Part shown: positions 1-8,800 of the stretch, one piece after another
How the letters are laid out: every line of letters begins with the position of its first letter
Numbering within the stretch: position 1 is the stretch's first letter
From: DAOQTX01 sp035340715
GTDB lineage: Bacteria > Bacteroidota > Bacteroidia > AKYH767-A > OLB10
Length of the DNA stretch: 62,000 bases
Direction: 5' to 3'
Assembly (NCBI GenBank): GCA_035340715.1
Contig: DAOQTX010000008.1
Coordinates: 1 to 62,000 of the forward strand
Notes under the pieces: generated by a model
The model's database searches: none
What the model was told of the DNA's origin: nothing
Seen by the model: only the letters and a program-made list of their open reading frames with translations
Program-made: the position numbers and the translations under genes

Positions 1-549
1 CATAAATGCATGCGAACCATCGAAGCAAGAAAGGAATAAACTGTCGCCATCAAAATTACCTTCCAGAAAACGATGATCGCCACTGCCAATCACAAAAGTA
101 GCCCAAACGGTGTTTTGATTTTTATTTTCAAAAATTCCTATGGCATCATAGCCGGCAATTTTATTTTCTCCAAAAAGAATTTGCCATTTTTTTCCGGGCA
201 ATGTATTGTTGTTGCCGTTGGGTTTAAATCGATAATTCAATCCGTGTTCGGCAGCAAATGGAATTTGATTTTTATCCGCTCGGTTATAATTGTAAAAAGT
301 ACCTGTCATTCTGTTTCCGTTTATCTGTGCTCGTATTTCAGAATCGTATAAAGGCAATCGAATAAAAATAGAGTCACCGCTATAGCTGATTTCTTTTGCC
401 ACAATTCTTTCGCTGGCGTTTATGATAATGGCTGTGCTTTGTTGGTTTTGGGTACTGAACTCCATTTGAAAAGGAAGTTCGCCCGAGGGAAGAAACAAAA
501 CCGCCCGCCACATACCCGACAATACTGCTGTGATGCTCAATAAACTCAT
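1..549 (-). CDS. TlpA-like thioredoxin-family protein, N-terminal part only
   Basis: The reading frame is open from an ATG to the window edge (183 codons), so the C-terminal part lies outside. The visible part reads like the beta-rich N-terminal domain of Bacteroidota TlpA-type proteins: an opening GMWRAVLFLPSGELPF, a middle TGTFYNYNRAD, and a closing LSCFDGSHAF, which in that family precedes the thioredoxin fold. The CxxC active site would be in the missing part, so redox function is inference. The ATG overlaps the stop of the upstream lipoprotein gene by four bases (ATGA), indicating translational coupling. No cleavable signal is obvious at this start. Confidence 0.65.
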   Translation of the reverse strand, partial: MSLLSITAVLSGMWRAVLFLPSGELPFQMEFSTQNQQSTAIIINASERIVAKEISYSGDSIFIRLPLYDSEIRAQINGNRMTGTFYNYNRADKNQIPFAAEHGLNYRFKPNGNNNTLPGKKWQILFGENKIAGYDAIGIFENKNQNTVWATFVIGSGDHRFLEGNFDGDSLFLSCFDGSHAFM

Positions 550-1088
550 GATGGAATTTTTATGGTTGAAATAATTTGAATTCGTTTTTCTTTTTGAACG
601 CTACTTTTTTGCAAGGCTTCTATTTTTATTTCTTGCATAGGGACATAAGTTAAAACTGTTTGAGAAGAGAAAAGTTTGTTCACATCCGAAAGTTGTAGTA
701 CTATAAGTACAGGCTCATTTTCTTTAAAAGAAATACGGCATTGCTGAAGCTCTCGTTTTTCGTCAATCGCTTTATAGCGCAATGTAAGTAATTGATTTTC
801 GTGCAAAGAGTCGAGTGCATAATACAAGGGCCAATTGTCGCAACTCATAGACGATTGAATCATATAAGAGAATTCGTTCTTCCAATCGGGTTTTTCAATA
901 TTAATATAATCGCTTGAATCGTTGATAGCGGCTTGCTTGGCTAATGTTGCTTGTAAAGAATCGAGCAGTTGAGCTTGAGCAATAAAATACGATTTCAAAT
1001 CGAAGCAGCCGGCTTGCGTTGTGCTTTCTTTTGGAGCAGTCGTACAAGCACATAAGCCTATAAAAAAAATAAAAAAATACTTTTTCAT
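546..1088 (-). CDS. Hypothetical lipoprotein, 180 aa
   Basis: Short lipoprotein precursor. Residues 1-15 form a lysine start, a phenylalanine-rich hydrophobic core and an LCAC lipobox with the lipidated cysteine at about residue 15. The mature part is hydrophilic with no motif I recognise; cysteines around residues 28, 83 and 116 could form disulfides, fitting a thioredoxin-like neighbour. Its start overlaps the upstream TPR gene in a TAATG junction and its end overlaps the downstream TlpA-like gene, so the three form one operon. Function unknown. Confidence 0.7.
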   Translation of the reverse strand: MKKYFFIFFIGLCACTTAPKESTTQAGCFDLKSYFIAQAQLLDSLQATLAKQAAINDSSDYINIEKPDWKNEFSYMIQSSMSCDNWPLYYALDSLHENQLLTLRYKAIDEKRELQQCRISFKENEPVLIVLQLSDVNKLFSSQTVLTYVPMQEIKIEALQKSSVQKEKRIQIISTIKIPS

Positions 1089-3214
1089 TATTGTGTTCCT
1101 CCCATCGATCGCGAGCGATTGATGTATTCTTGTGCCTTTTGTTCATTACCCAATAAATGATAGGTAACGCCCAAGTTGTACAAAGCTTTTGGATCGTTCG
1201 GATTCAATTGGGTTACTTTTTCAAAGCACAAAACCGCCTGATCAAATTGGTTCATACTGGCATACGAATTTCCTTTATTGTTATAGGCTTCACTGTAATT
1301 CGGATCGAGCGCAATGGCTTTGTCGTAATACGAAATGGCGGTATTGAAATCGCCTGCTTTGGCATACACATTTCCAAGATTATACAGAGCCGCCTCAAAG
1401 TCGGGTTTTAGTTCTAGCGCTTTATTCAATACATCAAGCGCTTCTTGCAGTTTATTGATATCGGTAAGCGCAATGCCATAGTTATTATATGCTTCAGAAC
1501 TTTTAGGATTGAGTTCAAGTGCTTTGTTATAGTCGGCAATAGCGGCATCGTATTTTTTTAGCATTGCATTAGCTAATCCCGATGAAACAAAAAACTCATC
1601 GTCTTTAAAATCTTTCATCGACTTTGCAGTCTCAAACGCACGCACGGCATTTGCGCCATCATTGCTTTCTTTGTAAGCCAATGCTAAATGATACCAGGCA
1701 TCGGAGTAGCTGTGTAAAATAGAGACTCCTTTTTCCAATTGCTTAATACTTTCAGCTAAAAATGCATTCTTTTTGATCGGATCTTTTTCACCATCTTCGG
1801 CCAATACTTTTTCTATTAATAACGCACTGCCATATGCATAACGAATGCGTGCGCTTTCGGGCGAAGTCACCACATCTTTTTCCAGGAGTGTAAAATTGTT
1901 TTTCCAATCGGCTGCGCGGGTTATCGTTTTGAATGAGAACAAAGCCAATAACACAAACAAGCCAATCATAAATGTTTTGTAATGCGCAAACATACTTGCA
2001 ATACTTGGCGCATGAGTGTTTTTATTTTTGTTGATCAACTTATCCATAAAAAATATCAGCGCAATGCACAATCCAATAGAAGGCATGTATAGAAAACGTT
2101 CGCCCATAGTGGATTCGATCATAATAAACAAGTTGGACACTAAAGAAGAAGTGACCAGAAAGAAGATGATTCCAAAGGCGATCCAGTTTTTTTGTAGGAA
2201 AGATTTAATGGCATAAACTGCAAGGCCCACATAGAGCACAAGCCCAAGCAAACTTCCAATATGTGCAAAACCGGTAATGGGAATCGTGTTATACGAATAA
2301 TCGAATACCAATGGATGTGGTAATAAAAACAACTTAAAGTACAAAGCCATTATATAAAAGGCAGTGCCTATTCTTTCGGCAAATCCGCTGGCCGTAACGA
2401 GCGAATTATTAATGGGCAATATTTCTACATCGTATTTCAAACTGCCCAAAACCATAAAGCGAATGAGGAAATACAATGCAGTGACGGCAAAAAACATCCA
2501 TGAATTTTGAATGGCTTTCGGCAAATTGTTTTCTGATTTATAAAAAATGATCAGCGCAAAAAGAGGAAGCAGCGTGATGGCGTTTTCTTTTGATAAAAGC
2601 GCAAGAAAAAACCATAAACCCGAGAGCAATAACGTCAACATATTTTTCTGATCAATATAGTTGAGCAAGGATCGGAAAGACAGAATGGCAAAAAGAAAAC
2701 AAAGAATCTCATCACGACTTTTGATGTTGGCTACCACTTCGCTGTGCAGAGGATGCGCCATAAACAGCAATGTAACCGCAAATGGGATCAGGACTTTTTG
2801 TTGAGCAAAGAGTTTGCATAAGGTTTGAAACAATAAGAATCCGGTAAGGCCATACAACAACACATTCATAAAGTGTCCGAGCCAGGCGTTTTCGGGAGAC
2901 AGCTCCCACTCTATTGCAAACATGGCTACCGACATGGGGCGATAAACGCCTTCGTATCGTTCCCAAAAACCGGCACGATAAGCTGTGCTGAAAATTTCTG
3001 GTATTGCACTAATGCCTTTTTTAACAATTTTATTGTTCTCCATCACCGTACCATCGTCAACGGCATAGTCGTGTGTTAGCGTTCCGGCATATAAGAGAAT
3101 ACCCAGCACAGCACAGATCAATGATAAAATCGTTTTATGTTTGGTTAATGTTGTGTTACCGGTTTCGGAAACACTGTCAGATGAAGGATTGGTTTTATGC
3201 TTTTTGATTTTCAT
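1088..3214 (-). CDS. TMTC-like membrane protein with C-terminal TPR repeats, 708 aa
   Basis: The N-terminal 440 residues hold many hydrophobic segments and resemble GT-C fold glycosyltransferases of the TMTC/DUF1736 kind: an early acidic loop with DDGTVMENN, a YRP motif after it, and PHPLVFDYSYN in a later loop. From about residue 480 the protein becomes soluble and carries at least five TPR units with the usual A-x-x-x-Y/F-N-x-G and L-x-P spacing. TMTC proteins transfer mannose to proteins in eukaryotes; the bacterial substrate is unknown. It is the first gene of a tight three-gene minus-strand unit with a TACATTTG promoter box just upstream. Confidence 0.75.
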   Translation of the reverse strand: MKIKKHKTNPSSDSVSETGNTTLTKHKTILSLICAVLGILLYAGTLTHDYAVDDGTVMENNKIVKKGISAIPEIFSTAYRAGFWERYEGVYRPMSVAMFAIEWELSPENAWLGHFMNVLLYGLTGFLLFQTLCKLFAQQKVLIPFAVTLLFMAHPLHSEVVANIKSRDEILCFLFAILSFRSLLNYIDQKNMLTLLLSGLWFFLALLSKENAITLLPLFALIIFYKSENNLPKAIQNSWMFFAVTALYFLIRFMVLGSLKYDVEILPINNSLVTASGFAERIGTAFYIMALYFKLFLLPHPLVFDYSYNTIPITGFAHIGSLLGLVLYVGLAVYAIKSFLQKNWIAFGIIFFLVTSSLVSNLFIMIESTMGERFLYMPSIGLCIALIFFMDKLINKNKNTHAPSIASMFAHYKTFMIGLFVLLALFSFKTITRAADWKNNFTLLEKDVVTSPESARIRYAYGSALLIEKVLAEDGEKDPIKKNAFLAESIKQLEKGVSILHSYSDAWYHLALAYKESNDGANAVRAFETAKSMKDFKDDEFFVSSGLANAMLKKYDAAIADYNKALELNPKSSEAYNNYGIALTDINKLQEALDVLNKALELKPDFEAALYNLGNVYAKAGDFNTAISYYDKAIALDPNYSEAYNNKGNSYASMNQFDQAVLCFEKVTQLNPNDPKALYNLGVTYHLLGNEQKAQEYINRSRSMGGTQ

Positions 3215-3234
3215 CAGATCAATATCAATGAAAA

Positions 3235-3242
3235 CAAATGTA
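3235..3242 (-). promoter_or_regulatory. Promoter -7 box TACATTTG for the TMTC-like operon
   Basis: On the minus strand this is a perfect TAnnTTTG box, the Bacteroidota sigma-ABfr -7 element, about 20 bases before the start codon. No TTG element is seen at the usual spacing upstream. Confidence 0.45.
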
Positions 3243-3314
3243 AGATAATTGAAAGCAATATCGAATGCACTTGCCGTGAATTAGCAAGCAAAGCAAGAAC
3301 AGATGCGTATTCCC

Positions 3315-3512
3315 TTAGGAAGGATTGTTATCCTTTTTTGAATTATCGTTCGATTCTCCTTTCGAAGCGTCTTTAAATTCTTTAATTCCTTTACCCAAGC
3401 CTCTGGCAAGTTCCGGTAATTTTTTCCCACCAAAGAATAGCAGAAGCACCAAAACGATTAGAATAATTTCGGGTGCACCAAGATTCAATAAATATATAGT
3501 TAGAGAAACCAT
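3315..3512 (-). CDS. tatA: Twin-arginine translocase subunit TatA/TatE
   Basis: TatA-family pore-forming subunit of the Tat system, which exports folded proteins. The 65-residue chain has the family layout: a short periplasmic N-terminus, one membrane helix (about residues 13-29), the FGGKKLPELARGLGKG hinge and amphipathic helix, then a charged tail rich in lysine, serine and aspartate. Length is normal for Bacteroidota TatA. It lies 32 bases after the EnvC-like gene but also has its own promoter-like sequence. No tatC is in the window. A likely Tat substrate, the superoxide dismutase at 40964-41680, is present. Confidence 0.93.
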   Translation of the reverse strand: MVSLTIYLLNLGAPEIILIVLVLLLFFGGKKLPELARGLGKGIKEFKDASKGESNDNSKKDNNPS

Positions 3513-3528
3513 GTAATTGTATTTACTG

Positions 3529-3560
3529 CAAAAGTATTAAAATATCACTTGGCAAGCCAA
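3529..3560 (-). promoter_or_regulatory. Promoter of tatA (TTG / TACTTTTG)
   Basis: Minus-strand TACTTTTG box at 3536-3529 with a TTG at 3560-3558, spacing 21 bases. It sits between the end of the EnvC-like gene and tatA, so tatA may be transcribed separately as well as by read-through. Confidence 0.45.
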
Positions 3561-4849
3561 GTTCCCGGATCTAACTTTTCGAAACCTTTCCAAATTTCGA
3601 GATGCAATTCGGCTTGCTGTTGGTCATTGTCTAAAATACTGCCAATGCTCTGTTTGGTACTTATTTTCTGCCCTTTTGTTACAGAAACATTGTCGAGATT
3701 ATAATAAACGCTCAAATATTCCCCATGCCGGATGATCACCACATTGTTACCGGCTACAGAAGTAACTCCTGTAACTTCACCATTAAACACACTTCGGGCC
3801 TTGCTGCCCGTAGGGGCAATCAGGTCAATACCATTATTGGTTATACTAACTCCTTTTAACTCCGGATGAGGCCGGGTTCCAAAGCGTTGTGATATTTTAC
3901 CGCTTTCCAACGGCCAAGGCAATCGTCCTTTGTTGGCCGCAAAAGAGTTTGAAAGTTCTCGTGCCTCGGGGGTAAGGGTAAATACATTTTTATTGGTTAC
4001 ATTTTTCTTTCCGGCAGCTTCTGCCTTTTTGCGCGCAGCTTCTATTTCTTTTCGCACAATTGCCTCAATCGCTTTATCCAATTTAGCTTTAGCTGCTTGT
4101 TTTTCCTGGAGTTTTTTCTTCAGAGATTTTTCGTTTTGTTGTAAACGACCCAATAAAACCTGTTGCGATTTTTTTTCTTTATCCAAAACGCGTTTGTGCG
4201 ATTCCTCATCATTGCGCAAATTTGTTTTTTGACTTCGATTGCTTTCCAGTTCAATTTTCTTTTGGTTCAGCAAACTTTGCGTTTCGGCAATCTTGGTTGC
4301 TTTCGTTCTTCTCGATTCACTGATTTGATGTAAATATTTCATGCGTTTCATGGCCTGATTGAAACTCGATGAAGCAAAAATAAACATCATCATTTGATAG
4401 CTGTTCTGATTGCGTTGAGCAAACTTGAGCATTTCGGTATAGGAATTTTTTAGCATGGTCATTTCTCGTTCCAATGAACCAATATCACTTCCTACTTGTG
4501 TGATCTGACTGTTGAGACCATTGATTTCTCTATTCATTACCCCAATCAATTCTTGACGGGCTTTTATTTTTTTACTCAGCGCATTTATCTCGCTTTGCGA
4601 TTTGTTTTTATTGGCCGATGTTTGCTTCAGCTGCTTATTGGTTTCTGAAATTTCTTTCAACAAGCGAGCCCTCTTCTTTTCCAGATCCGATTTTGATTGC
4701 GCATAAACGGGTTGAGCAAGAAGAAAACAACACAATAAAAGACTAATGCATGGGGGTATATTTTTCGGGAATCGAAAAAGGAAACTCCAAAGGACCTTCA
4801 ATGCCGATTTTATTGAAATTGATTTTAAATGAAAAGTTCTTTTGTGCAC
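3545..4849 (-). CDS. EnvC-like murein hydrolase activator (degenerate M23/LytM domain)
   Basis: Exported coiled-coil protein with a C-terminal LytM/M23 domain. About residues 52-290 form long coiled coils; the LytM domain follows from about residue 310. The metal-binding motifs are degenerate: the usual H-x-G-x-D reads NNGID, and the usual HxH reads ELH. This fits EnvC/NlpD-type activators, which switch on cell-wall amidases instead of cutting peptidoglycan themselves. The listed ATG lies 107 bases inside the upstream DUF4292 gene, which is unusual. A later start in frame (ATT at 4747 or TTG at 4735) would give a short signal peptide ending PVYAQ, so the true start is uncertain. Confidence 0.88.
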   Translation of the reverse strand: MHKRTFHLKSISIKSALKVLWSFLFRFPKNIPPCISLLLCCFLLAQPVYAQSKSDLEKKRARLLKEISETNKQLKQTSANKNKSQSEINALSKKIKARQELIGVMNREINGLNSQITQVGSDIGSLEREMTMLKNSYTEMLKFAQRNQNSYQMMMFIFASSSFNQAMKRMKYLHQISESRRTKATKIAETQSLLNQKKIELESNRSQKTNLRNDEESHKRVLDKEKKSQQVLLGRLQQNEKSLKKKLQEKQAAKAKLDKAIEAIVRKEIEAARKKAEAAGKKNVTNKNVFTLTPEARELSNSFAANKGRLPWPLESGKISQRFGTRPHPELKGVSITNNGIDLIAPTGSKARSVFNGEVTGVTSVAGNNVVIIRHGEYLSVYYNLDNVSVTKGQKISTKQSIGSILDNDQQQAELHLEIWKGFEKLDPGTWLAK

Positions 4850-5582
4850 TTAGATCGGTTTGATGATTTAACGGAAAATCTCCTTTTTCCGTATGCACAA
4901 AATTAGCATATGTAATCGTTAATTTTTTTTGAATTTTATCGTCTTCAATATCATTTTTCAATACTCGAAAGTTAATAGGATCGATAAACAGATCTTGCAC
5001 AATGGGTTTATTAGGATCTTTTTCTTCAAGCGATCGTTTCAATGCTCTCTTTTTTAATGTGCTTAAAATAATAATCGGATCTTCCAGATAGACCGAAGTA
5101 AATTTATTTTCATGCTTGTAAGGGAAAAAGTTTCCATGCAATAAAGATTGCAGCATGTCAAAATTGACTTCAATATTGAACCGCTCGTTTAAGAAGCTAT
5201 AGTCGCTGCGGGCATATTGGTTATTGATGCGGTCCATCAAAAATAAAGAATCGCGTGTGATGTACACTCGTGCTGCTTCGATGCCGAGCAATGGAGTAAT
5301 GCTGATCCAAATAAGACTGTCTTTTTTATTTCGGATATGAATATTAAAACTGAGTGTATTGTTGTCGCTTGTACTTTCCACATTGGCTTTGGCACTAAAC
5401 CATTCCGGTAAGAAAGATTGATTGTTGATGAGCAGATATACGGCATTGGCCGAAGAGTCTTCCAACATCTTGGCTTCTCTTTCGTCTTTATAATCTTTAA
5501 TCTTTACCGTCTTGTAAGGCGATTTACAGGATGCAGAACCTAAAACGATAACAGCCATTACATACAACCAAAACTTACTCAT
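4743..5582 (-). CDS. DUF4292 lipoprotein (LolA/LppX-like fold expected)
   Basis: Lipoprotein with a hydrophobic leader and the lipobox SASC, giving Cys19. The mature domain matches what I know of DUF4292: a conserved W-I-S-I-T-P-L-L-G-I-E-A-x-R segment, D-R-x-N-x-x-Y, and a later segment on fatty or hydrophobic ligand-type beta sheets. Such proteins may carry lipids in the periplasm, but this is inference. The ATG chosen leaves an 8-base overlap with the upstream TPR gene and puts the leader at the N-terminus; a start six codons earlier is possible. It is flanked by a TPR protein and an EnvC-like factor, an arrangement common in Bacteroidota. Confidence 0.83.
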   Translation of the reverse strand: MSKFWLYVMAVIVLGSASCKSPYKTVKIKDYKDEREAKMLEDSSANAVYLLINNQSFLPEWFSAKANVESTSDNNTLSFNIHIRNKKDSLIWISITPLLGIEAARVYITRDSLFLMDRINNQYARSDYSFLNERFNIEVNFDMLQSLLHGNFFPYKHENKFTSVYLEDPIIILSTLKKRALKRSLEEKDPNKPIVQDLFIDPINFRVLKNDIEDDKIQKKLTITYANFVHTEKGDFPLNHQTDLSAQKNFSFKINFNKIGIEGPLEFPFSIPEKYTPMH

Positions 5583-7329
5583 GTAACTTTTTGTCTGCAA
5601 TTTTTTTACTTAATAAATCCGAACCATTACCCATGCTTTTCGCTTTGAGCCACATTTCGTATGCTTTTCCTTGCTCGCCCAATTGGTATAATATGTCTCC
5701 ATAATGTTCTGTAATCACATCGCTTTGATCGCCACCATTGGTCATTGCTTTTTCAATCCAAATTTTCGCTTCTTGATACTTACCCATTTTATAAAGAATC
5801 CAAGCATAGGTATCTTCAAAAGACGAACTGTTGGTTCTAATCTCATTCGACTTCTTCGACATTTGAGCCGCCTTATCTAATTGATCGTTGCGCAGTGATA
5901 AATAATACGCATAGTTGTTGAGGATGTATTCATTGTCGGGTCTAATCTTCAGTGCCTTGTCAAAATATTTATCCGACTCTTCGTAGTTTTTTGTAGTGTT
6001 GTAACAGTCGCCTAAGTTGGAATAAAAATCGACCAACAAAGCATCGTTGTCCACCACCATTTTACTTCCGGACAAAAGTGATTTGATGGCCTTGTCGCAC
6101 TGCTCTAATCGGGAATGAGCAATACCATTGAAGAGATAAAGAATGGGTTGACTGGGAAACAACTCTATGGCTTGATTGCTTTCATCGGCCATGGCACTGA
6201 AATCGGAAAGTTCCGATTCGATAATCAAAAGCTGTTGCCAAACGCTGAGTGTTTTATTATCAATGGAAATGGCTTTGCGATATTCTTCACGAGCCAATTC
6301 TAGTTTGTTGGCGATGCTTAAAAAATCTCCATATATGGCATGTGCGCTGGGTTCTGCAGCATCGACCCTTGCAAAAATTTCGCTTAACGTAAGCGCTTGA
6401 TCCAACATTTCCTGACTCTCCTGAACCAAAGAAAGATAAGAGCTTAATACTTTGACCTTTATTTCTGCTTCCAGTCGCGTGCTTTCAAAAGCTATTTTCA
6501 AATTTCGAAACGATTCTTCTTTTTGATCTTTACTTCGGTAGTACTCTGCCAATGCCAACGACAATCGGGGATTTTCCGGATCAATTTGTTTTACCCGTTC
6601 CACCGTTTTGAAAAGTTCATCCTGATTGCCACTGCTGTTGTACAAATCAATCAACATTAAATAACCTTCTACATCATTCGGATCGGTGGCAATCCATCGT
6701 TCAATTTCTGCAGCGGCTTTGTCGGTTTTGTTCAATCGCAAATAAATGTTCTGCTTTTGAATAATTATTTCCCGATTTACACCATATCTTTTTTCGAGTT
6801 CATCGTAGGTTTTTAATGCCTGTTCAAACTTGCCTTGAAACAATTGCATGGCCGCCAAATCGTAAACATATTTCTCTTGTTCCGGAAATCGCTTGACCAA
6901 ATAGGCATATACTTCTGAGGCTTTATCGTATTGTCCCATGCTTTCATACAAATCGGCTAACAACAATTGATACCATTCGTTATCGGGATTTATTTGTGCG
7001 GCACTCTTTGCAAAAAACAAAGCATCATTCGATTTTCTTTGAATGATATAGATGCGGGCAATCTCGTACATGCTCGCTGCATTTTTAGGATCAATGCGTA
7101 AGCATTGTCCAAACAAATCCAAAGCCTTTTCTAAATTTCCATTAATCCTTTCACGATGCGCATTAAAGAAATTGTATTCAAGATTGATGCTTTGTTCTTC
7201 AGTAAGTTCGGAGTTGTTTTTATTTTGATCAGATTTTTTTTTCTGAGCCAACACGACCACTGGACTCAAAAGAATCATCAGCAAAAGAAGGCAAACCCAG
7301 TTGCCATTTTTGTATTTTTGATCAGGCAT
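5575..7329 (-). CDS. Exported tetratricopeptide repeat protein, 584 aa
   Basis: After a signal peptide (hydrophobic core at about residues 12-28, end VVVLAQ) the chain is almost entirely TPR helical hairpins, at least ten recognisable units, for example around residues 50, 84, 118, 220 and 440. TPR arrays are scaffolds for protein binding; the partner here is unknown. It overlaps the nucleotidyltransferase gene upstream and the DUF4292 gene downstream by eight bases each, so the three are translationally coupled. The conserved context suggests a role in envelope or cell-wall assembly. Confidence 0.82.
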   Translation of the reverse strand: MPDQKYKNGNWVCLLLLMILLSPVVVLAQKKKSDQNKNNSELTEEQSINLEYNFFNAHRERINGNLEKALDLFGQCLRIDPKNAASMYEIARIYIIQRKSNDALFFAKSAAQINPDNEWYQLLLADLYESMGQYDKASEVYAYLVKRFPEQEKYVYDLAAMQLFQGKFEQALKTYDELEKRYGVNREIIIQKQNIYLRLNKTDKAAAEIERWIATDPNDVEGYLMLIDLYNSSGNQDELFKTVERVKQIDPENPRLSLALAEYYRSKDQKEESFRNLKIAFESTRLEAEIKVKVLSSYLSLVQESQEMLDQALTLSEIFARVDAAEPSAHAIYGDFLSIANKLELAREEYRKAISIDNKTLSVWQQLLIIESELSDFSAMADESNQAIELFPSQPILYLFNGIAHSRLEQCDKAIKSLLSGSKMVVDNDALLVDFYSNLGDCYNTTKNYEESDKYFDKALKIRPDNEYILNNYAYYLSLRNDQLDKAAQMSKKSNEIRTNSSSFEDTYAWILYKMGKYQEAKIWIEKAMTNGGDQSDVITEHYGDILYQLGEQGKAYEMWLKAKSMGNGSDLLSKKIADKKLHE

Positions 7330-8329
7330 TGTTTTGTGTACTATAATCTCCCATACTTAAATCTTTTTCGGCTCCGCTCAATTGAACATGTTTACCGAGC
7401 ATAGAATTTTGGAGATAAATGTTTTTTATAACGCTCGAATCTTGAATTATACTATTCTGAATAACAGAATTCATAATTACTACATCATTGCCTAAAGACA
7501 CATGAGGACCTACCACTGTATTTTCCAATCGAACATTTTTACCAATATAACAAGGCTCAATAAGAACACTGTTATTTAGCGAAGAAACTTTGCTGCTGTT
7601 TAATCGATCGGCTTTTAATTCAAGTATACGCGCATTGGTATAAACGGTAGCGTCTTTGTTTCCGCAATCGAGCCACTCATCAACTTTTCCCGGTAAAAAC
7701 TTTTTGCCTTTGTTTTTCATATTATCAAGGGCATTGGTAATTTGAAATTCGCCTTTGTCCTTTATATTATTGTTGAGCAAGTATTCAATTTCTTCTTTAA
7801 GTGTTTCTCCGCTTCTAAAATAATAGATTCCAATAATGGCCAAATCAGATACCGGCTCTTGTGGTTTTTCAACAAAGTCATTTATGGAACCATCGGCATT
7901 TAAAGTGACTACACCAAACTGTCTTGGGTCGTCAATTTGTTTTACCCATATTACTCCATCGCATTGTTCCGGCACCGAAAACTTAGTTCTAAATAAAGTA
8001 TCGGCAAAGGCAACAATAACTTTTCCTTTTAGTGCATCGGCTGCGCAGTAAATGGCATGGGCTGTTCCGAGGGGTTCATCTTGATAATAGATTTTTCCTT
8101 GCGCTCCACATTGTTGAGCAATATCAATTAAGTGTCGTTCAACATCAGCGCCAAATCGACCGGTAACAAAAGCAATTTCTTCAACTTTTTCGTCACACAA
8201 TTCGGTCAAGTCTTCAACCAAATGTTGTACAATCGGTTTTCCCGCTACAGGAATTAAAGGCTTGGGTATGGTTAAAGTATGAGGCCGCATTCGTTTTCCC
8301 ATTCCGGCCATTGGTATTATTATTCTCAT
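7322..8329 (-). CDS. Sugar-phosphate nucleotidyltransferase with left-handed beta-helix tail
   Basis: Nucleotide-sugar pyrophosphorylase: joins a sugar 1-phosphate to a nucleoside triphosphate. The N-terminus has the signature MAGMGKRMRP followed by IPKPLIPVAGKP, the NTP-binding loop. Residues 1-240 are the Rossmann-type catalytic domain, with FADTL (metal-binding Asp) and FVEKPQEP. From about residue 255 come hexapeptide-like repeats (I/V-x-N-S pattern), typical of dTDP-glucose or UDP-GlcNAc pyrophosphorylases. The exact sugar and base cannot be told. It is preceded by dut with a 21-base gap and couples to the TPR gene, within an envelope gene cluster. Confidence 0.88.
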   Translation of the reverse strand: MRIIIPMAGMGKRMRPHTLTIPKPLIPVAGKPIVQHLVEDLTELCDEKVEEIAFVTGRFGADVERHLIDIAQQCGAQGKIYYQDEPLGTAHAIYCAADALKGKVIVAFADTLFRTKFSVPEQCDGVIWVKQIDDPRQFGVVTLNADGSINDFVEKPQEPVSDLAIIGIYYFRSGETLKEEIEYLLNNNIKDKGEFQITNALDNMKNKGKKFLPGKVDEWLDCGNKDATVYTNARILELKADRLNSSKVSSLNNSVLIEPCYIGKNVRLENTVVGPHVSLGNDVVIMNSVIQNSIIQDSSVIKNIYLQNSMLGKHVQLSGAEKDLSMGDYSTQNNA

Positions 8330-8350
8330 GCTGTTAAATTCGAGTTCTAT

Positions 8351-8785
8351 TTATTTTACACCGGTATGTCCAAATCCTCCGCTACCTCTGGTACTATCTT
8401 CCAGTTCAAGGCTTGGCTCCCATTCAATGGTTTCGTGTTTGGCAATTACCATTTGTGCAATTCTTTCTCCATGTTCTATAATAAAATCTTCTGAAGACAA
8501 GTTGATCAAGATAACACAAATCTCACCTCTGTAATCGGCATCAATTGTTCCGGGCGAGTTCAATACACTGATTCCCTTCTTAATGGCCAAACCACTTCGT
8601 GGGCGTACCTGTGCTTCGTATCCGGCCGGTAATTCCATAAACAAACCGGTGGGTATGAGTTTACGTTCTCCCGGTTTCATTAAGATTGGATTTTCAAGAT
8701 TGGCTCTTAAGTCCATTCCGGCAGCTAATGCGCTTCCGTATTCGGGTAAGGCATTGTTTGATCGGTTTATGATTCTAATTTTCAT
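8351..8785 (-). CDS. dut: dUTP diphosphatase
   Basis: Hydrolyses dUTP to dUMP, which keeps uracil out of DNA and feeds dTMP synthesis. All five trimeric dUTPase motifs are visible in order: AAGMDLRA near residue 22, RPRSGLA at 61-67, GTIDADYRGEI at 79-89, GERIAQMVI near 107, and the C-terminal glycine-rich arm RGSGGFGHTG. The 144-residue length is normal. It lies 15 bases after the flippase gene and before the nucleotidyltransferase, a common Bacteroidota order. Confidence 0.96.
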   Translation of the reverse strand: MKIRIINRSNNALPEYGSALAAGMDLRANLENPILMKPGERKLIPTGLFMELPAGYEAQVRPRSGLAIKKGISVLNSPGTIDADYRGEICVILINLSSEDFIIEHGERIAQMVIAKHETIEWEPSLELEDSTRGSGGFGHTGVK

Positions 8786-8800
8786 TTTATCGTGTAATGT

